Part shown: in pieces, positions 24,758 to 32,986 of the stretch | Layout of the letters: every line of letters begins with the position of its first letter | How positions within the stretch are numbered: the stretch's first letter is position 1 | DNA from: JAEVLT01 sp044598425 | Lineage (GTDB): Bacteria > Bacillota > Bacilli > Bacillales > Cytobacillaceae | Assembly: GCA_044598425.1 (NCBI GenBank) | Contig: CP172536.1 | Coordinates: forward strand, 2,170,001 to 2,234,000 | Length of the DNA stretch: 64,000 nt | Direction: 5' to 3' | Program-made: the position numbers and the translations under genes | The notes under the pieces: model-generated | Databases searched by the model: none | What the model was told of the DNA's origin: nothing | The model's input: the letters and a program-made list of their open reading frames with translations, nothing else

Positions 24758-26376
24758 TAATTACCGCCCCCTGTTCCTGTTCCTGCCCCGGACCCGGTAC
24801 CCGTACCGCCGTTATTCCCGCCCTGGCTGCCTGTGCTTCCGAATTCCCCGCCGAAGCCCATAGCTACAAGTCCTGCAGCTGCCTGGTTCTTTGCTGCGGT
24901 TTCCTTTTGCTTCTTCATTTCTTCAAGCGCTGCCGCTGGGTCTTCTATAAACCATAGCAATTCGTAAAGGTAGCTGTCTGGTACGATTCCTGTAAGCTGC
25001 GCTACGATCTGCGCGATTTCCAGGTAGTTCTGCGGTAGGTTACGGGTTAAGGTAGTCTGCAGCCAGTCCGCATTATAAAGCGGTACGCTGCTGGTAGCCT
25101 GCCCTGTAAGTACCTGGTACGGGTCTGGCGTTCCAGCTTCTACTAGCCGCTTCCAGTTAAGCATATCCGTAAGGACGGCTACCAGCTGCTTTACGGCAGC
25201 CATAAAGTAAATTTCCTTCTTCCCGGCCTTAATATCTAGGCCAGCGTACTTCATCTTAATTTCTGTAGCGGTACTTCCAGAAAGGTCGGAAAGCTTAGGT
25301 ACCTGGGTCATTTCGTGTATGGCTTCTTTTAAGCGGTCTAAGTAGTTTTCTACGGCTTTATCGTCCTGGTTAGGCGCTAAAAATTGCGCGTTACTGTCTT
25401 TTGACTTAAGCGCAATAGCCCGGCTTTTCCGCATTTTCTTTACTTCGTCCTTATCGGTATCGACGTTTGTAAGCAGTAGGTACTGATCTAGCAGCCTGTC
25501 TACTGTATTCGCCTTATCCGAAAGGGCGCTAGCGTATTCTTCCAGCAGGGAAAATACGCCGTTACTTAAGTCAGAAGCCCCGGCTTTCTGTCGGCGCTTT
25601 TCGTGCCTGGCCGGGGTCCCGTTAATAAAAAGGCCGCCCGGAATTCTGGCGGCTTTATGTTCTATAGGGTTCCCGGTTACTACTTCGTCCGGGTCTAGTA
25701 AGAAGCTGGCCCCGGTTTCGTCGCTTATAGCGTAGATTACGTAGCGATTATCGTAAATTTCTAGCTTTGTTTTTGCTGTTTCCCCGTTTTCTGGTGCCAG
25801 TAGATAGTATCTTACTACCAGGCGTAGGCGGCCCCTGTTGTCAAATACCGGGGCTACTTCCTGTACGGGGAATTCGTCATAGTCTATATTCCCGTTTTCG
25901 TCTACCCAGGCAAGCGTAGGGCTATACCCTGCTATACTTCCCTGGCGTAACTGCTCGGCTAGGACCCGCTGGGCGTCTTCTGTACGAAGCAGCTTAATAA
26001 TGTCCTTACGGTATTCGTCCAGTAGCTTTAAGTCTGGCGGTTTGTTGTCCTGTTCCGCTTCTACGGTCCATATAGGGGCCTTACCTAGCATATAGTCTAC
26101 TACCGTATCTATAATTAGCTGGGCGTAGTTTACCTGTAGCTTATGGTTTACTTCGTCGTCCCGGCTTTTGTCCCTGGTATCTACGCTTTCTAGGGTACCG
26201 TCATAGGCCTGTTGGTACTTTTCTACCCCGGCTTTTGCGATCCAGGCTTTATGCTTGTCTACTACGTCCTTTAAAAAGGCTCCGTTTTCCTGTACCCAGG
26301 TAGCAGCTGCAGCTTTCGCCTGGTCTGTCGTCAAAGTTTCCAGCAGCTGCGGTACTTTATTTACTACTACGGCCAT
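24757..26376 (-). CDS. Portal protein (SPP1 gp6-like)
   Basis: A 539-residue protein of the SPP1-type portal family: DEVNHKLQVNYAQLIIDTVVDYMLGK near residue 75, IKMKYAGLDIKAGKK near residue 375, and a Gly/Thr/Ser-rich C-terminus. It forms the dodecameric DNA channel of the head. It lies between large terminase and MuF genes. The Gly-rich tail (about 505-539) is unusual but not disruptive. Confidence 0.93.
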   Translation of the reverse strand: MAVVVNKVPQLLETLTTDQAKAAAATWVQENGAFLKDVVDKHKAWIAKAGVEKYQQAYDGTLESVDTRDKSRDDEVNHKLQVNYAQLIIDTVVDYMLGKAPIWTVEAEQDNKPPDLKLLDEYRKDIIKLLRTEDAQRVLAEQLRQGSIAGYSPTLAWVDENGNIDYDEFPVQEVAPVFDNRGRLRLVVRYYLLAPENGETAKTKLEIYDNRYVIYAISDETGASFLLDPDEVVTGNPIEHKAARIPGGLFINGTPARHEKRRQKAGASDLSNGVFSLLEEYASALSDKANTVDRLLDQYLLLTNVDTDKDEVKKMRKSRAIALKSKDSNAQFLAPNQDDKAVENYLDRLKEAIHEMTQVPKLSDLSGSTATEIKMKYAGLDIKAGKKEIYFMAAVKQLVAVLTDMLNWKRLVEAGTPDPYQVLTGQATSSVPLYNADWLQTTLTRNLPQNYLEIAQIVAQLTGIVPDSYLYELLWFIEDPAAALEEMKKQKETAAKNQAAAGLVAMGFGGEFGSTGSQGGNNGGTGTGSGAGTGTGGGN

Positions 26377-26583
26377 ATCCCCGCCCCCTTTCTTTATACA
26401 TTTTTTGTATAGTCCATAAGATTTTACTTTACATAATATTAGTTTTAGGAAGTTGCTATTTCTCGTATCCCTTGCGGCTGTAAGGCTGAAAGGGAAGCCG
26501 TTTTTCCCGATTATGCAGCATTTTATACATTGTTGATTTACCGGGCTTTTCCCAGCATACGTAAAATAAAAAATTGCATAAAA

Positions 26584-28278
26584 TTAAACGCCCATTTCTG
26601 CCCGGTCGAAGCCCGTCGCTTTCCTTCGCTTCGGGTCCTTTATCATATAGGCAGCCCGCATAAGAAGAAATAAGGTTATAGCCATATCGTCATGCGGTAC
26701 ATGCCCTTCCCGGCGGGGCTTCGCGTTCGCTGGTACTTCAAAGTTTATAGTCTGCTGCTTTTTTGCAACCCGTACCAGGTTTTCCAGCTGCCATTTTAAT
26801 TCGTCCCATAGTTCAGCCTGTTCTATATCCGCAGTAGGGCGGCGGGGTATTTTTATTTTATCGTAGGCTACGAAGTTGTAGGCCAGGTACCCCAGCTTAC
26901 TTTTATTTTCGTCGCCCTTCGCCTTAAACTTGTAGGCTTCTATTTCCTGGTTCGGCAGTTCTTCTATTAGCCAGTACGCCAGGGGTTCCCCTATGCCTGT
27001 CGCGTCACATGTGCCGCCTATTGTATTCCAATGTTCTAGGATCGTCTTTATTTGTATGCGCTGCTGGGTGTGCGGCTTGCCTACCCATTGATAAATACAT
27101 ACAGGTACTACGGTCCCGTCGGCCAGTAATTCGCCTATTTTTAGTACGGTACCGTCCCGCTTATGACTGCCTACGGCGGCCATGTTTTCCTTATCCGCTA
27201 TTTCGGTTATGTCTTCTTCCTGGCCCGCTACGTCTATCGAAAAAATGTATACGCTGCTGGGGTCCGGCCCCTGGCGCATACGGAAAGTATTAGCATATAT
27301 TCGCGCGATCTGTTCCGGGTCGAAGAAGCGGCCTATACTGTCTACGAAGTTAAGTAAATACTGGGTCTGTATGGCTATATGGTTAATTCCCAGGCGGGCT
27401 ACCTGGTTTTCGAAAGCCTTTTTGTAGTTTTCGTTTCCCCCGGCTATTACCCGGTGGGCGTCGATCTTATATACAAGCTTCGGCCTATATCCTAGTTCTT
27501 TTTCTAGGCGTTCTTCCATAGCGTAGGCCTGCTGCAGCCCTTTATAGATAAAGCTGTCTTTTGTCCAGGCTACCCCGTACAGTACGGTAGTCGCGTTATT
27601 AAATGACCCCATAGGCTGGGCGTCCCTTTCCCACTTATTCCCGTCTATGTCCTGGGCTTCGTCACCTTCCAGCAAGGTAAAGGCTGTTTGTGAAGCTACA
27701 TTTGCGGTAGGGTTTATCGAAAGAAAGGCCCATTTATTACTGTCGCGCGGGGTTCCGATATGGAATTTATAGCCGTCGCTTTTTGTGTATATGTGCTTTG
27801 TTGCTATGCTGCCAGCCATACCGCCAGCGTCCGGGGCGTCGGCCCCTTCCAGGCGGTCCATGCTTGCCTGTACCTGGGGCTTATGTACGGGCGCGAATTT
27901 TACCCCGCTTACCCGTATCCCGAAGTACCAGCCCCATAATAGTAAATAGTGCTGTACGAAGGCGCTTATTTCGTTCTTTCCTGCCTGGCGGCTTATCATA
28001 ACTACCAGGTACCAGCCCAGGCCATTCATACAGCTGTATAGTATCTGGTCCGCTACTTCTAGCTGGTAGTCGAAAGGGTCATTACGACGAAGTAAGCGCC
28101 AGGATTCCCTTAAGTTTTCGGGCTTAAATATGTCCCCGAAGTCCTGGAAAGTGTTATATGGTATTCCCTGCTTCGCAGCTGCTACGGTTTTCGGTACCGC
28201 CGTTATAGTCGGCGCCCCGCTTATCGGGTCTACTTCTTCCAGGTAATCAAAGTCGTAATTTAAAGCAGCTTCGCCCAC
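26584..28278 (-). CDS. Terminase large subunit
   Basis: About 564 residues from a GTG start at 28,278 with a GGGGGCGACGAA ribosome binding site; an ATG at 28,404 would add 42 residues that look like leader sequence. ATPase motifs: SRQAGKNE (Walker A-like) and FTLLEGDEAQ (Walker B); the nuclease part begins IFSIDVAGQEED. It packages DNA into the head. The 207-base gap before the portal (26,377-26,583) holds no clear gene, only an ATAC/GTAT inverted element beside the portal ribosome binding site. Confidence 0.92.
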   Translation of the reverse strand: MGEAALNYDFDYLEEVDPISGAPTITAVPKTVAAAKQGIPYNTFQDFGDIFKPENLRESWRLLRRNDPFDYQLEVADQILYSCMNGLGWYLVVMISRQAGKNEISAFVQHYLLLWGWYFGIRVSGVKFAPVHKPQVQASMDRLEGADAPDAGGMAGSIATKHIYTKSDGYKFHIGTPRDSNKWAFLSINPTANVASQTAFTLLEGDEAQDIDGNKWERDAQPMGSFNNATTVLYGVAWTKDSFIYKGLQQAYAMEERLEKELGYRPKLVYKIDAHRVIAGGNENYKKAFENQVARLGINHIAIQTQYLLNFVDSIGRFFDPEQIARIYANTFRMRQGPDPSSVYIFSIDVAGQEEDITEIADKENMAAVGSHKRDGTVLKIGELLADGTVVPVCIYQWVGKPHTQQRIQIKTILEHWNTIGGTCDATGIGEPLAYWLIEELPNQEIEAYKFKAKGDENKSKLGYLAYNFVAYDKIKIPRRPTADIEQAELWDELKWQLENLVRVAKKQQTINFEVPANAKPRREGHVPHDDMAITLFLLMRAAYMIKDPKRRKATGFDRAEMGV

Positions 28279-28327
28279 TTCGTCGCCCCCTTTCTTTATG
28301 CAGTATTTCATACAAAAAATTCCGGGA

Positions 28328-28362
28328 AATAAAAAACGACGAAGCCAAAAAGCCCGCCGTTT
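28328..28362 (-). terminator. Hairpin before the large terminase gene
   Basis: Stem arms 28,334-28,341 and 28,355-28,362 (8 bp with one G-U) followed by TTTTTTATTT on the minus strand. It lies between the terminase genes and may reduce readthrough; a second AT-rich hairpin is at about 28,434-28,462. Confidence 0.55.
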
Positions 28363-28493
28363 AAGGAATGTATAAAAAGCTGTATAGTTTAGAAACTTTT
28401 CCATTTTCGAAAGCCTTATAGGTCAATACTTTCAAAAATTTCTAAGTACCTAGAATTTTTTATTATGTAAACTGAAAATTAATACAGTATACA

Positions 28494-29216
28494 TTAATTT
28501 TCCGTAGTCTTCCTAGCTTGCGCGGGTCTTGCTTTCCAGGCTACAGTTACTTCGCCCTGGGAAGCTGCCCTTAATTCTTTGTTAATGCTATCTAGTAAGC
28601 CTTCGCCGTCTGATCCCGTAAGCTTACTATGGCTATCAATTAAACGGCGTAAGGTTTCCAGCGCTCGCTGTAGTACTCTATCGTCTGCTGTAGAAGCTGT
28701 ATAATACGTTCTTTCCTGGTCTATTCCGCTTGTTACCCATTGGTGGGCGGCTTTTTCGCCTTCTTTGTCTATTCGGTTCTGCCATTTGTCCAGGTAAGTA
28801 AGAATTTTAGCTTTTAACATAAAAATTTCGTCTAGCAGCGTTACGGCTTTTGCTTCTAACAGGTTCTCGTATGTTTCCTGTTCCTGGCCGCGTAATACTT
28901 TGCTATAGAAGCCATGCTTTCGGCTGTTTTGTGCGGCAGCTGCTTTTCCTTCTACCGTTTTTGGCCCTGTATTTGACCCGCCGCAGTACTTACAGCGTCC
29001 GTATCCTGTATGATCTGTTCCAGACCCGGCTAGCGATCTACAAAAGCCAGGGCCTTTTTTCTTCCTGGCCCCGCAGCATAGTACAGGCTTCCCACGGCGT
29101 GTTCCGATAAAGTTCATTTCGTCCGCTTTGCTATGCAGCTGGCGTTTTGCGTCCATATTATAAGGGTCCGGGTTTCCTGGCTGCTGGTCCGTATTTTGTT
29201 TTTTATCCTTCGCCAT
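28494..29216 (-). CDS. Terminase small subunit-like protein with zinc-binding cysteines
   Basis: A 240-residue protein. A Cys-rich N-terminal module (VLCCGARKKKG, FCRS, CKYCGG; about residues 45-80) precedes GPKTVEGKAAAAQNSRKHGF, a motif seen in many small-terminase-like proteins of this position. A helical C-terminus follows. It probably recognises the packaging site. First gene after the late promoter and its terminator. Confidence 0.8.
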   Translation of the reverse strand: MAKDKKQNTDQQPGNPDPYNMDAKRQLHSKADEMNFIGTRRGKPVLCCGARKKKGPGFCRSLAGSGTDHTGYGRCKYCGGSNTGPKTVEGKAAAAQNSRKHGFYSKVLRGQEQETYENLLEAKAVTLLDEIFMLKAKILTYLDKWQNRIDKEGEKAAHQWVTSGIDQERTYYTASTADDRVLQRALETLRRLIDSHSKLTGSDGEGLLDSINKELRAASQGEVTVAWKARPAQARKTTEN

Positions 29217-29270
29217 TCGTTACCCCCCTTTAAAGTTAGATTTATATATTTTATGTGTTTCGTTCCGCAT

Positions 29271-29307
29271 AAAAAAGGGGCCGAAGCCTATAAGAAGGCC
29301 CGTCCCC
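29271..29307 (-). terminator. Terminator between the late promoter and the terminase genes
   Basis: On the minus strand GGGG/CCCC outer and GGGCCU/AGGCUU inner stems are followed by six T. It lies in the leader between the promoter at 29,380-29,409 and the first late gene, so late transcription must pass it. Confidence 0.65.
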
Positions 29308-29339
29308 GTCGATTCATTGGAAATATTTGTATAAATTCT

Positions 29340-29363
29340 TTTCTATGCTAGTAAGCATAGAAA
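29340..29363 (-). other. Perfect 10-bp hairpin in the late leader
   Basis: TTTCTATGCT and AGCATAGAAA separated by four bases lie just after the predicted start of late transcription. Could be an antitermination or processing element. Confidence 0.5.
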
Positions 29364-29379
29364 TAACAAGCTTACCATA

Positions 29380-29409
29380 ATTATAGTGTTTTAGAAGAAA
29401 AATTGTCAA
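29380..29409 (-). promoter_or_regulatory. Consensus sigma-A-type promoter of the late operon
   Basis: Minus-strand TTGACA (29,404-29,409), 18-base spacer and TATAAT (29,380-29,385), both perfect matches. The -35 box overlaps the last codon of the ArpU-like reading frame. Confidence 0.85.
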
Positions 29410-29811
29410 GCTTTGTCGAGAATTTTTTCCAGCAGCTTTTTATGGTTTACTGGTATGTTCACCTGGTCCGCCTTTTTCCCATTTATGAAGCGGTAAATTT
29501 CGTCTATTCCTTGCTTTACCCTGTCAAAGTAAACGCCCTTACTGATTGATTTCCAGCGCTTTTAATGTTATCCCTAGCGGAAGCCGTTCTATGTACTTCG
29601 CTTCTATGCAGCTGCGCTTAAGTGGGCTTAACTTTCCTATGGCCTGGTCTAGCATGATCTTATTAAGTTGGCCCCCGCTTATCCCGTCGTAGTTCTTCGG
29701 TCCGCTGTTGCTAGGCGGCGCGTCGTCGGGCGCTTCCCCTACAGCCAGCGCTTCGTAGTTTTCCAGCCAGCGCTTAATTACCTTTTTCGATACGTAGCCG
29801 TCTACCTTCAT
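29406..29811 (-). pseudogene. ArpU-like late-gene regulator, apparent +1 frameshift
   Basis: The annotated frame (29,539-29,811) gives 90 residues, MKVDGYVSKKVIKRWLENYE ... LPLGITLKALEINQ, and stops. Another frame carries on with KRWKSISKGVYFDRVKQG and a 43-residue helical tail to a TGA at 29,406. Removing one A from the run at plus 29,560-29,563 joins them as GITLKRWKSISKGVYFDRV, the helix-turn-helix typical of ArpU/sigma-region-4-like phage regulators. Either sequence error, inactivation or programmed frameshift. Its place just upstream of the late promoter fits an activator of late transcription. Confidence 0.7.
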
Positions 29812-30019
29812 TTAAGGCCCCCTAAAAACTTCCAGACCTAAAATTCAAAAGATAAATAACTATATACTATATAAATACTAATACTATATATAAATATAAT
29901 TATTATTAATTAGTTAATATAATATATAAGTTATATATTTTTTAAGGGGGGTTACTTTTTGTCTTATTTTTAGGCTGGAAGTTTTCTTAGTTTAGTACCC
30001 CCATAGAAAAATTTTAATT
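29812..30019. repeat. AT-rich block bounded by a long inverted repeat
   Basis: AAACTTCCAGACCTAAAA (within 29,824-29,843) is mirrored by TTTTAGGCTGGAAGTTTT (within 29,967-29,985); arms match except one missing base. The ~120 bases between are nearly pure A/T with TATATA runs. No gene is visible. It resembles an origin, centromere-like site or regulatory switch, but nothing proves any of these. Confidence 0.55.
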
Positions 30020-30130
30020 TTATATATTGTGTTTTTTCTGCTGGAATAAGCAGCTGCAACTTTTAGTACGTCCGCCTAGTAAGTAGCTGTACTGCTTCCC
30101 CTGTATGTCTGTCGGCGCTTTTCCTGTCAT
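30020..30130 (-). CDS. 36-residue hypothetical protein
   Basis: MTGKAPTDIQGKQYSYLLGG, ending in a Cys-containing basic tail. AAGGA ribosome binding site at good spacing, and its ATG overlaps a TGA that ends the readthrough extension of the upstream gene (ATGA). Short but supported by coupling. Confidence 0.6.
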   Translation of the reverse strand: MTGKAPTDIQGKQYSYLLGGRTKSCSCLFQQKKHNI

Positions 30131-30192
30131 GCTTCGAGTTCCTTAAGACGACTTTCCAGCCCTTTAATTCGTCTGACCAGTTCCGCGCGTCG

Positions 30193-30528
30193 TCAGCTGT
30201 TCTTCGTTACCCGTAGTACGCTTTCCAAGCGTTCTACTTCTGCTTCTATGGCCTGGCGTTCCTTCTGCAGTCTGTGGGCTTCCATGTCTGCCTTATGGTC
30301 GGCCAGCTTCCGTTGCCAGCGTCCCGCCCCTGGTCTTTCGATTGTCGTCGCTTCTGTTTCCTGGTCCGCGATTGCTTCCGCGATCTTCGACGAGCGGGCT
30401 TCTTTATACGCTCCCTGCAGCTTCTTCGGTCTGATCTTTCGCAGCCAGGCAGCTAGGCCCTTCGCGATCTTTCGAATAGCTTTTACCAGTCGGCGCCATA
30501 GTTGGCGTACTGCTTCTATGAATGTCAT
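30193..30528 (-). CDS. Basic helical protein with coiled-coil C-terminus
   Basis: A 111-residue protein. A very basic amphipathic N-terminus (WRRLVKAIRKIAKGLAAWLR) is followed by a coiled coil (QAIEAEVERLESVLR). The TGA stop is followed in the same frame by 21 more codons (RRAELVRRIKGLESRLKELE) that continue the coiled-coil pattern and end in an ATGA overlap with the next gene. The stop is in a TGA-C context, which is known to be leaky. Function unknown; membrane- or DNA-binding is possible. Confidence 0.65.
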   Translation of the reverse strand: MTFIEAVRQLWRRLVKAIRKIAKGLAAWLRKIRPKKLQGAYKEARSSKIAEAIADQETEATTIERPGAGRWQRKLADHKADMEAHRLQKERQAIEAEVERLESVLRVTKNS

Positions 30529-30710
30529 ACGTTTACCCCTTTCTTTTGTAAAAAGCGTACGGCGGGTTCCGTTAATTTGTATTTAAAGTCTGGCGCTTTT
30601 TCCAGCAGCCCCGCCTTAAGTAATTGCCCTAGCCATTCGTCCATTTTTGGCCCGTCTATCTGCCCGCCTTCGGAAGCTATAGCCCTTAAAAGGGCTTCGC
30701 TGGCCTTCAT
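30525..30710 (-). CDS. Small winged-helix-like protein
   Basis: A 61-residue protein (MKASEALLRAIASEGGQIDG ... LLEKAPDFKYKLTEPAVRFL) with the helix-helix-strand layout of a small winged helix. It resembles the 118-residue protein encoded at 31,685-32,041. ATGA overlaps on both sides. Confidence 0.7.
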   Translation of the reverse strand: MKASEALLRAIASEGGQIDGPKMDEWLGQLLKAGLLEKAPDFKYKLTEPAVRFLQKKGVNV

Positions 30711-30835
30711 TTCTGATCCCTTACTACGTCGTTACTTTTACGGCAGGCGGGGCAGTACGGCGTACATAGTACCAGGCCTACGGCGAAGTTTATCCTACAT
30801 TTTTCGCAGTAGTACGGCGTTTTTTCCTGTTTCAT
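30707..30835 (-). CDS. 42-residue zinc-ribbon protein
   Basis: MKQEKTPYYCEKCRINFAVG followed by a second knuckle CTPYCPAC. Two CxxC pairs make a compact zinc ribbon. The ATG overlaps the upstream TAA (TAATG) and its TGA overlaps the next ATG, so it sits snugly in a coupled gene series. Role unknown. Confidence 0.75.
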   Translation of the reverse strand: MKQEKTPYYCEKCRINFAVGLVLCTPYCPACRKSNDVVRDQK

Positions 30836-31281
30836 TACGGCGCTACCCCGGATCCGTCGCAGGCTATACATGGTATTTTCCCGGTGTCTTCCCCTAGAAA
30901 TACGTCGCTATGTCCCTGGCCGTCGCAGTATTCGCATGGTACCGGGTCGCCTTCGGGTTGCCGTCTTTTTACCATATTTTGTAAGGTTTCTTTTGTAGCA
31001 TTAAGCAGCTGGTTACGTGTTTCTTCGTCGTTTGGTAGGCCTACGATATTTAAAACCCCGCCGCTGATCTGTGCCAGAATTACCTGGGCAGATAGTGCGG
31101 TTAAAGCGTCCTGGAATAATCGCTTATGCGTTTCTAGTTTGGCGTCCAGGGCTTCCCGCAGCTGGTCTTTTTTATCGTCTTCCCAGTAGGCCCAGTTTCT
31201 TTTTACGGCGCTTTCCAGGTCTTGCAGTACGTCATTAAAAACGTGCTGCAGCCTGTCCAGCGGCTGTATATCTTTCTTCAC
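30835..31281 (-). CDS. Hypothetical protein with C-terminal DnaJ-type zinc motif
   Basis: A 148-residue protein from a GTG start that overlaps the upstream TGA. Helical N-terminal region; the C-terminus has CEYCDGQGHSDV and CIACDGSG, two CxxCxGxG motifs like those of the DnaJ zinc domain, able to bind one zinc. May act as an anti-TRAP- or chaperone-like factor; no function can be assigned. Confidence 0.75.
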   Translation of the reverse strand: MKKDIQPLDRLQHVFNDVLQDLESAVKRNWAYWEDDKKDQLREALDAKLETHKRLFQDALTALSAQVILAQISGGVLNIVGLPNDEETRNQLLNATKETLQNMVKRRQPEGDPVPCEYCDGQGHSDVFLGEDTGKIPCIACDGSGVAP

Positions 31282-31409
31282 TTTTTAAGCCCCCTAAGTT
31301 TATTTTCTATTAGCAAATATTTCGTGCTGTATTCGTCGTGCTTCTGGGTGTCGTAGATTTTTAGTTTGCTGTAGTAGCGTAGCAGCAGCTTATAAAATAG
31401 CTTTTTCAT
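31278..31409 (-). CDS. 43-residue basic hypothetical protein
   Basis: MKKLFYKLLLRYYSKLKIYD, continuing with a basic helical tail. A strong AAGGGGGG ribosome binding site precedes the ATG, and the stop is coupled to the next start (GTGA). Function unknown. Confidence 0.7.
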   Translation of the reverse strand: MKKLFYKLLLRYYSKLKIYDTQKHDEYSTKYLLIENKLRGLKK

Positions 31410-31430
31410 TTTCTACCGCCCCCCTTCGGC

Positions 31431-31697
31431 TTATTCGATCCCTGCCAGTTCTTCCAGTATGTTTATTCTGCATACCTCGTAAACAACGTCTACCTGTAAA
31501 TGGCTTATTAGTTCCTGGCGCTGGTTTATTTCCGCGTTAGAAAAGCCTGTAAGTACGGTTCCGTCGGTACTATGCCCGGCTAGTACGAAGTCCTTCACTT
31601 CCCCGGCCTTCGCCATTTCTACCAGTTCTTCCAGGCGCCGTACTAGGCTTTCCTGTCCCTGTTGGTCTTTTGTCTTAAATTCGATTACTTTACCCAT
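31431..31697 (-). CDS. Hypothetical protein, 88 residues
   Basis: MGKVIEFKTKDQQGQESLVR, then a small alpha/beta part (DFVLAGHSTDGTVLTGFSNAE). Of the kind of short phage proteins that report or modulate host processes; no family identified. Overlaps the previous gene by 13 bases. Confidence 0.75.
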   Translation of the reverse strand: MGKVIEFKTKDQQGQESLVRRLEELVEMAKAGEVKDFVLAGHSTDGTVLTGFSNAEINQRQELISHLQVDVVYEVCRINILEELAGIE

Positions 31698-32041
31698 TTT
31701 GCAGCCGCCCCTTTATTTTTGTTTACAGCCTGGGGCTGCAGAATATAGGTATTATTTTTGTATTCCAGTACAGTAGCCCGGTCTTTCTTTCTCTTAATTT
31801 CTGTTACTTCCAGCTGCTTTACTTTTTCGGCCTTTATGCGTTCCAGGTCTTCCTGCCCTTTCGGCGTAAGCTTGTACCGGTAGTCCGTATGGTTTTTCGG
31901 GCTTTCGGGAATAAATTGTACTTCTACTTGGTTATGGTCTTGTAATTCGTGTAAAGCGGCGTTTAAGTCGCCCCTATGAATACTTCCCCCGTTTAATTCA
32001 ATAAGCCGAAGTAACATAGTTTTTGCTGCTTGGTTTAGCAT
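31685..32041 (-). CDS. Winged-helix-like protein
   Basis: A 118-residue protein: MLNQAAKTMLLRLIELNGGS and YRYKLTPKGQEDLERI form a predicted winged helix, followed by a basic tail with a strand-like KNNTYILQPQ. Possibly a DNA-binding regulator. Confidence 0.7.
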   Translation of the reverse strand: MLNQAAKTMLLRLIELNGGSIHRGDLNAALHELQDHNQVEVQFIPESPKNHTDYRYKLTPKGQEDLERIKAEKVKQLEVTEIKRKKDRATVLEYKNNTYILQPQAVNKNKGAAAKWVK

Positions 32042-32052
32042 GATCTAGCCTC

Positions 32053-32658
32053 CTACCCTTTAATTTTGTCCCAGTCTATGCCCCTGGCTGCTTTGTCTGT
32101 TTCCTTAAGCAGTTGCAGCCTAGCTTCTGCTGTTTCTGCCGCGTAGTCCATAACGAAGGCCAGGGCTTCCTGGTCGTCCATAATAGGGCCATGCGGTAAG
32201 ACTATTTCGAAAGTCTGCAGCCCTTCCAGTTTTGCGTATTCTTCCGCTACGCTTCGCAAGGTTTCCCGGCGCAGCATATAAACAGCAGCTTCCCCGTTAA
32301 GCTTGTAAGGAAGTATAAAGACGGTTTCCCCGTTTGCGTACTGGGCTACTTCCAGGTCTATTTTTTGCTGGAATATTTCGATACGCTTACTAGCTATAGC
32401 AGGGTTTTCTTCTGCCGCTTCTACGATATTCGGCGGCGGTGCCATTCCGAAAGGGAGGACTGGCTGCGGCGTTTCGTCCCATACTCTTATATGGTCGTAT
32501 TCCTTTTTATTAAGGTCTAGCCATCCGTCGGCGCCCTTATGTATTCTGTGGCCCGTAGCTATTTCTAGCGCGTAGTTATAAACTTTTTCCAGGTCGGTAG
32601 CCCCTGGAAAGTCGATCTGATATTTATTAAACCCTACCTGTATTTCTGCTTTAATCAT
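32053..32658 (-). CDS. Hypothetical protein, 201 residues
   Basis: Alpha/beta protein starting MIKAEIQVGFNKYQIDFPGA; no recognised motif. TAATG-type coupling to the gene upstream at 32,658. Probably an early accessory protein. Confidence 0.75.
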   Translation of the reverse strand: MIKAEIQVGFNKYQIDFPGATDLEKVYNYALEIATGHRIHKGADGWLDLNKKEYDHIRVWDETPQPVLPFGMAPPPNIVEAAEENPAIASKRIEIFQQKIDLEVAQYANGETVFILPYKLNGEAAVYMLRRETLRSVAEEYAKLEGLQTFEIVLPHGPIMDDQEALAFVMDYAAETAEARLQLLKETDKAARGIDWDKIKG

Positions 32659-32975
32659 TACCTATCCCCCCATATTATAAATACCAGGGCCGCCGCTACT
32701 GCTACCAGGAAGCCAGCTACTGCTGCCCCTTCGTAGTAAGCCTTCCGGGCCTTTACTTCTAGCGTTTTTATATATTCGGCCTGGTGTTTTATTACTGTTT
32801 GATCTTTCGCCCGTAGTTTATCTAGCAGGGCTACTTCTTCCTGCAGCTGTCGTACTTCGTTCATAAGCCCCCGTATTCCCTTTCTTTCTGCTTTCTGGTA
32901 CGCGATCTTTTCCCTGTCTGTCTGCTTGTCCTGCTGCCGCCTTTCGTAACTCTTTCCCATTTGCCGCTTACCCAT
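32658..32975 (-). CDS. Coiled-coil protein with C-terminal membrane anchor
   Basis: A 105-residue protein. Charged N-terminus and coiled coil (LMNEVRQLQEEVALLDKLRA), then one membrane segment near the C-terminus (AGFLVAVAAALVFIIWG). Tail-anchored layout. Function unknown. Confidence 0.75.
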   Translation of the reverse strand: MGKRQMGKSYERRQQDKQTDREKIAYQKAERKGIRGLMNEVRQLQEEVALLDKLRAKDQTVIKHQAEYIKTLEVKARKAYYEGAAVAGFLVAVAAALVFIIWGDR

Positions 32976-32986
32976 GATCTGGCCCC

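Noticed and set aside
26377..26583. Short frame MYKMLHNREKRLPFQPYSRK between portal and terminase
   Set aside because: 24 codons, no ribosome binding site, includes a GAG codon that is otherwise avoided; no support.
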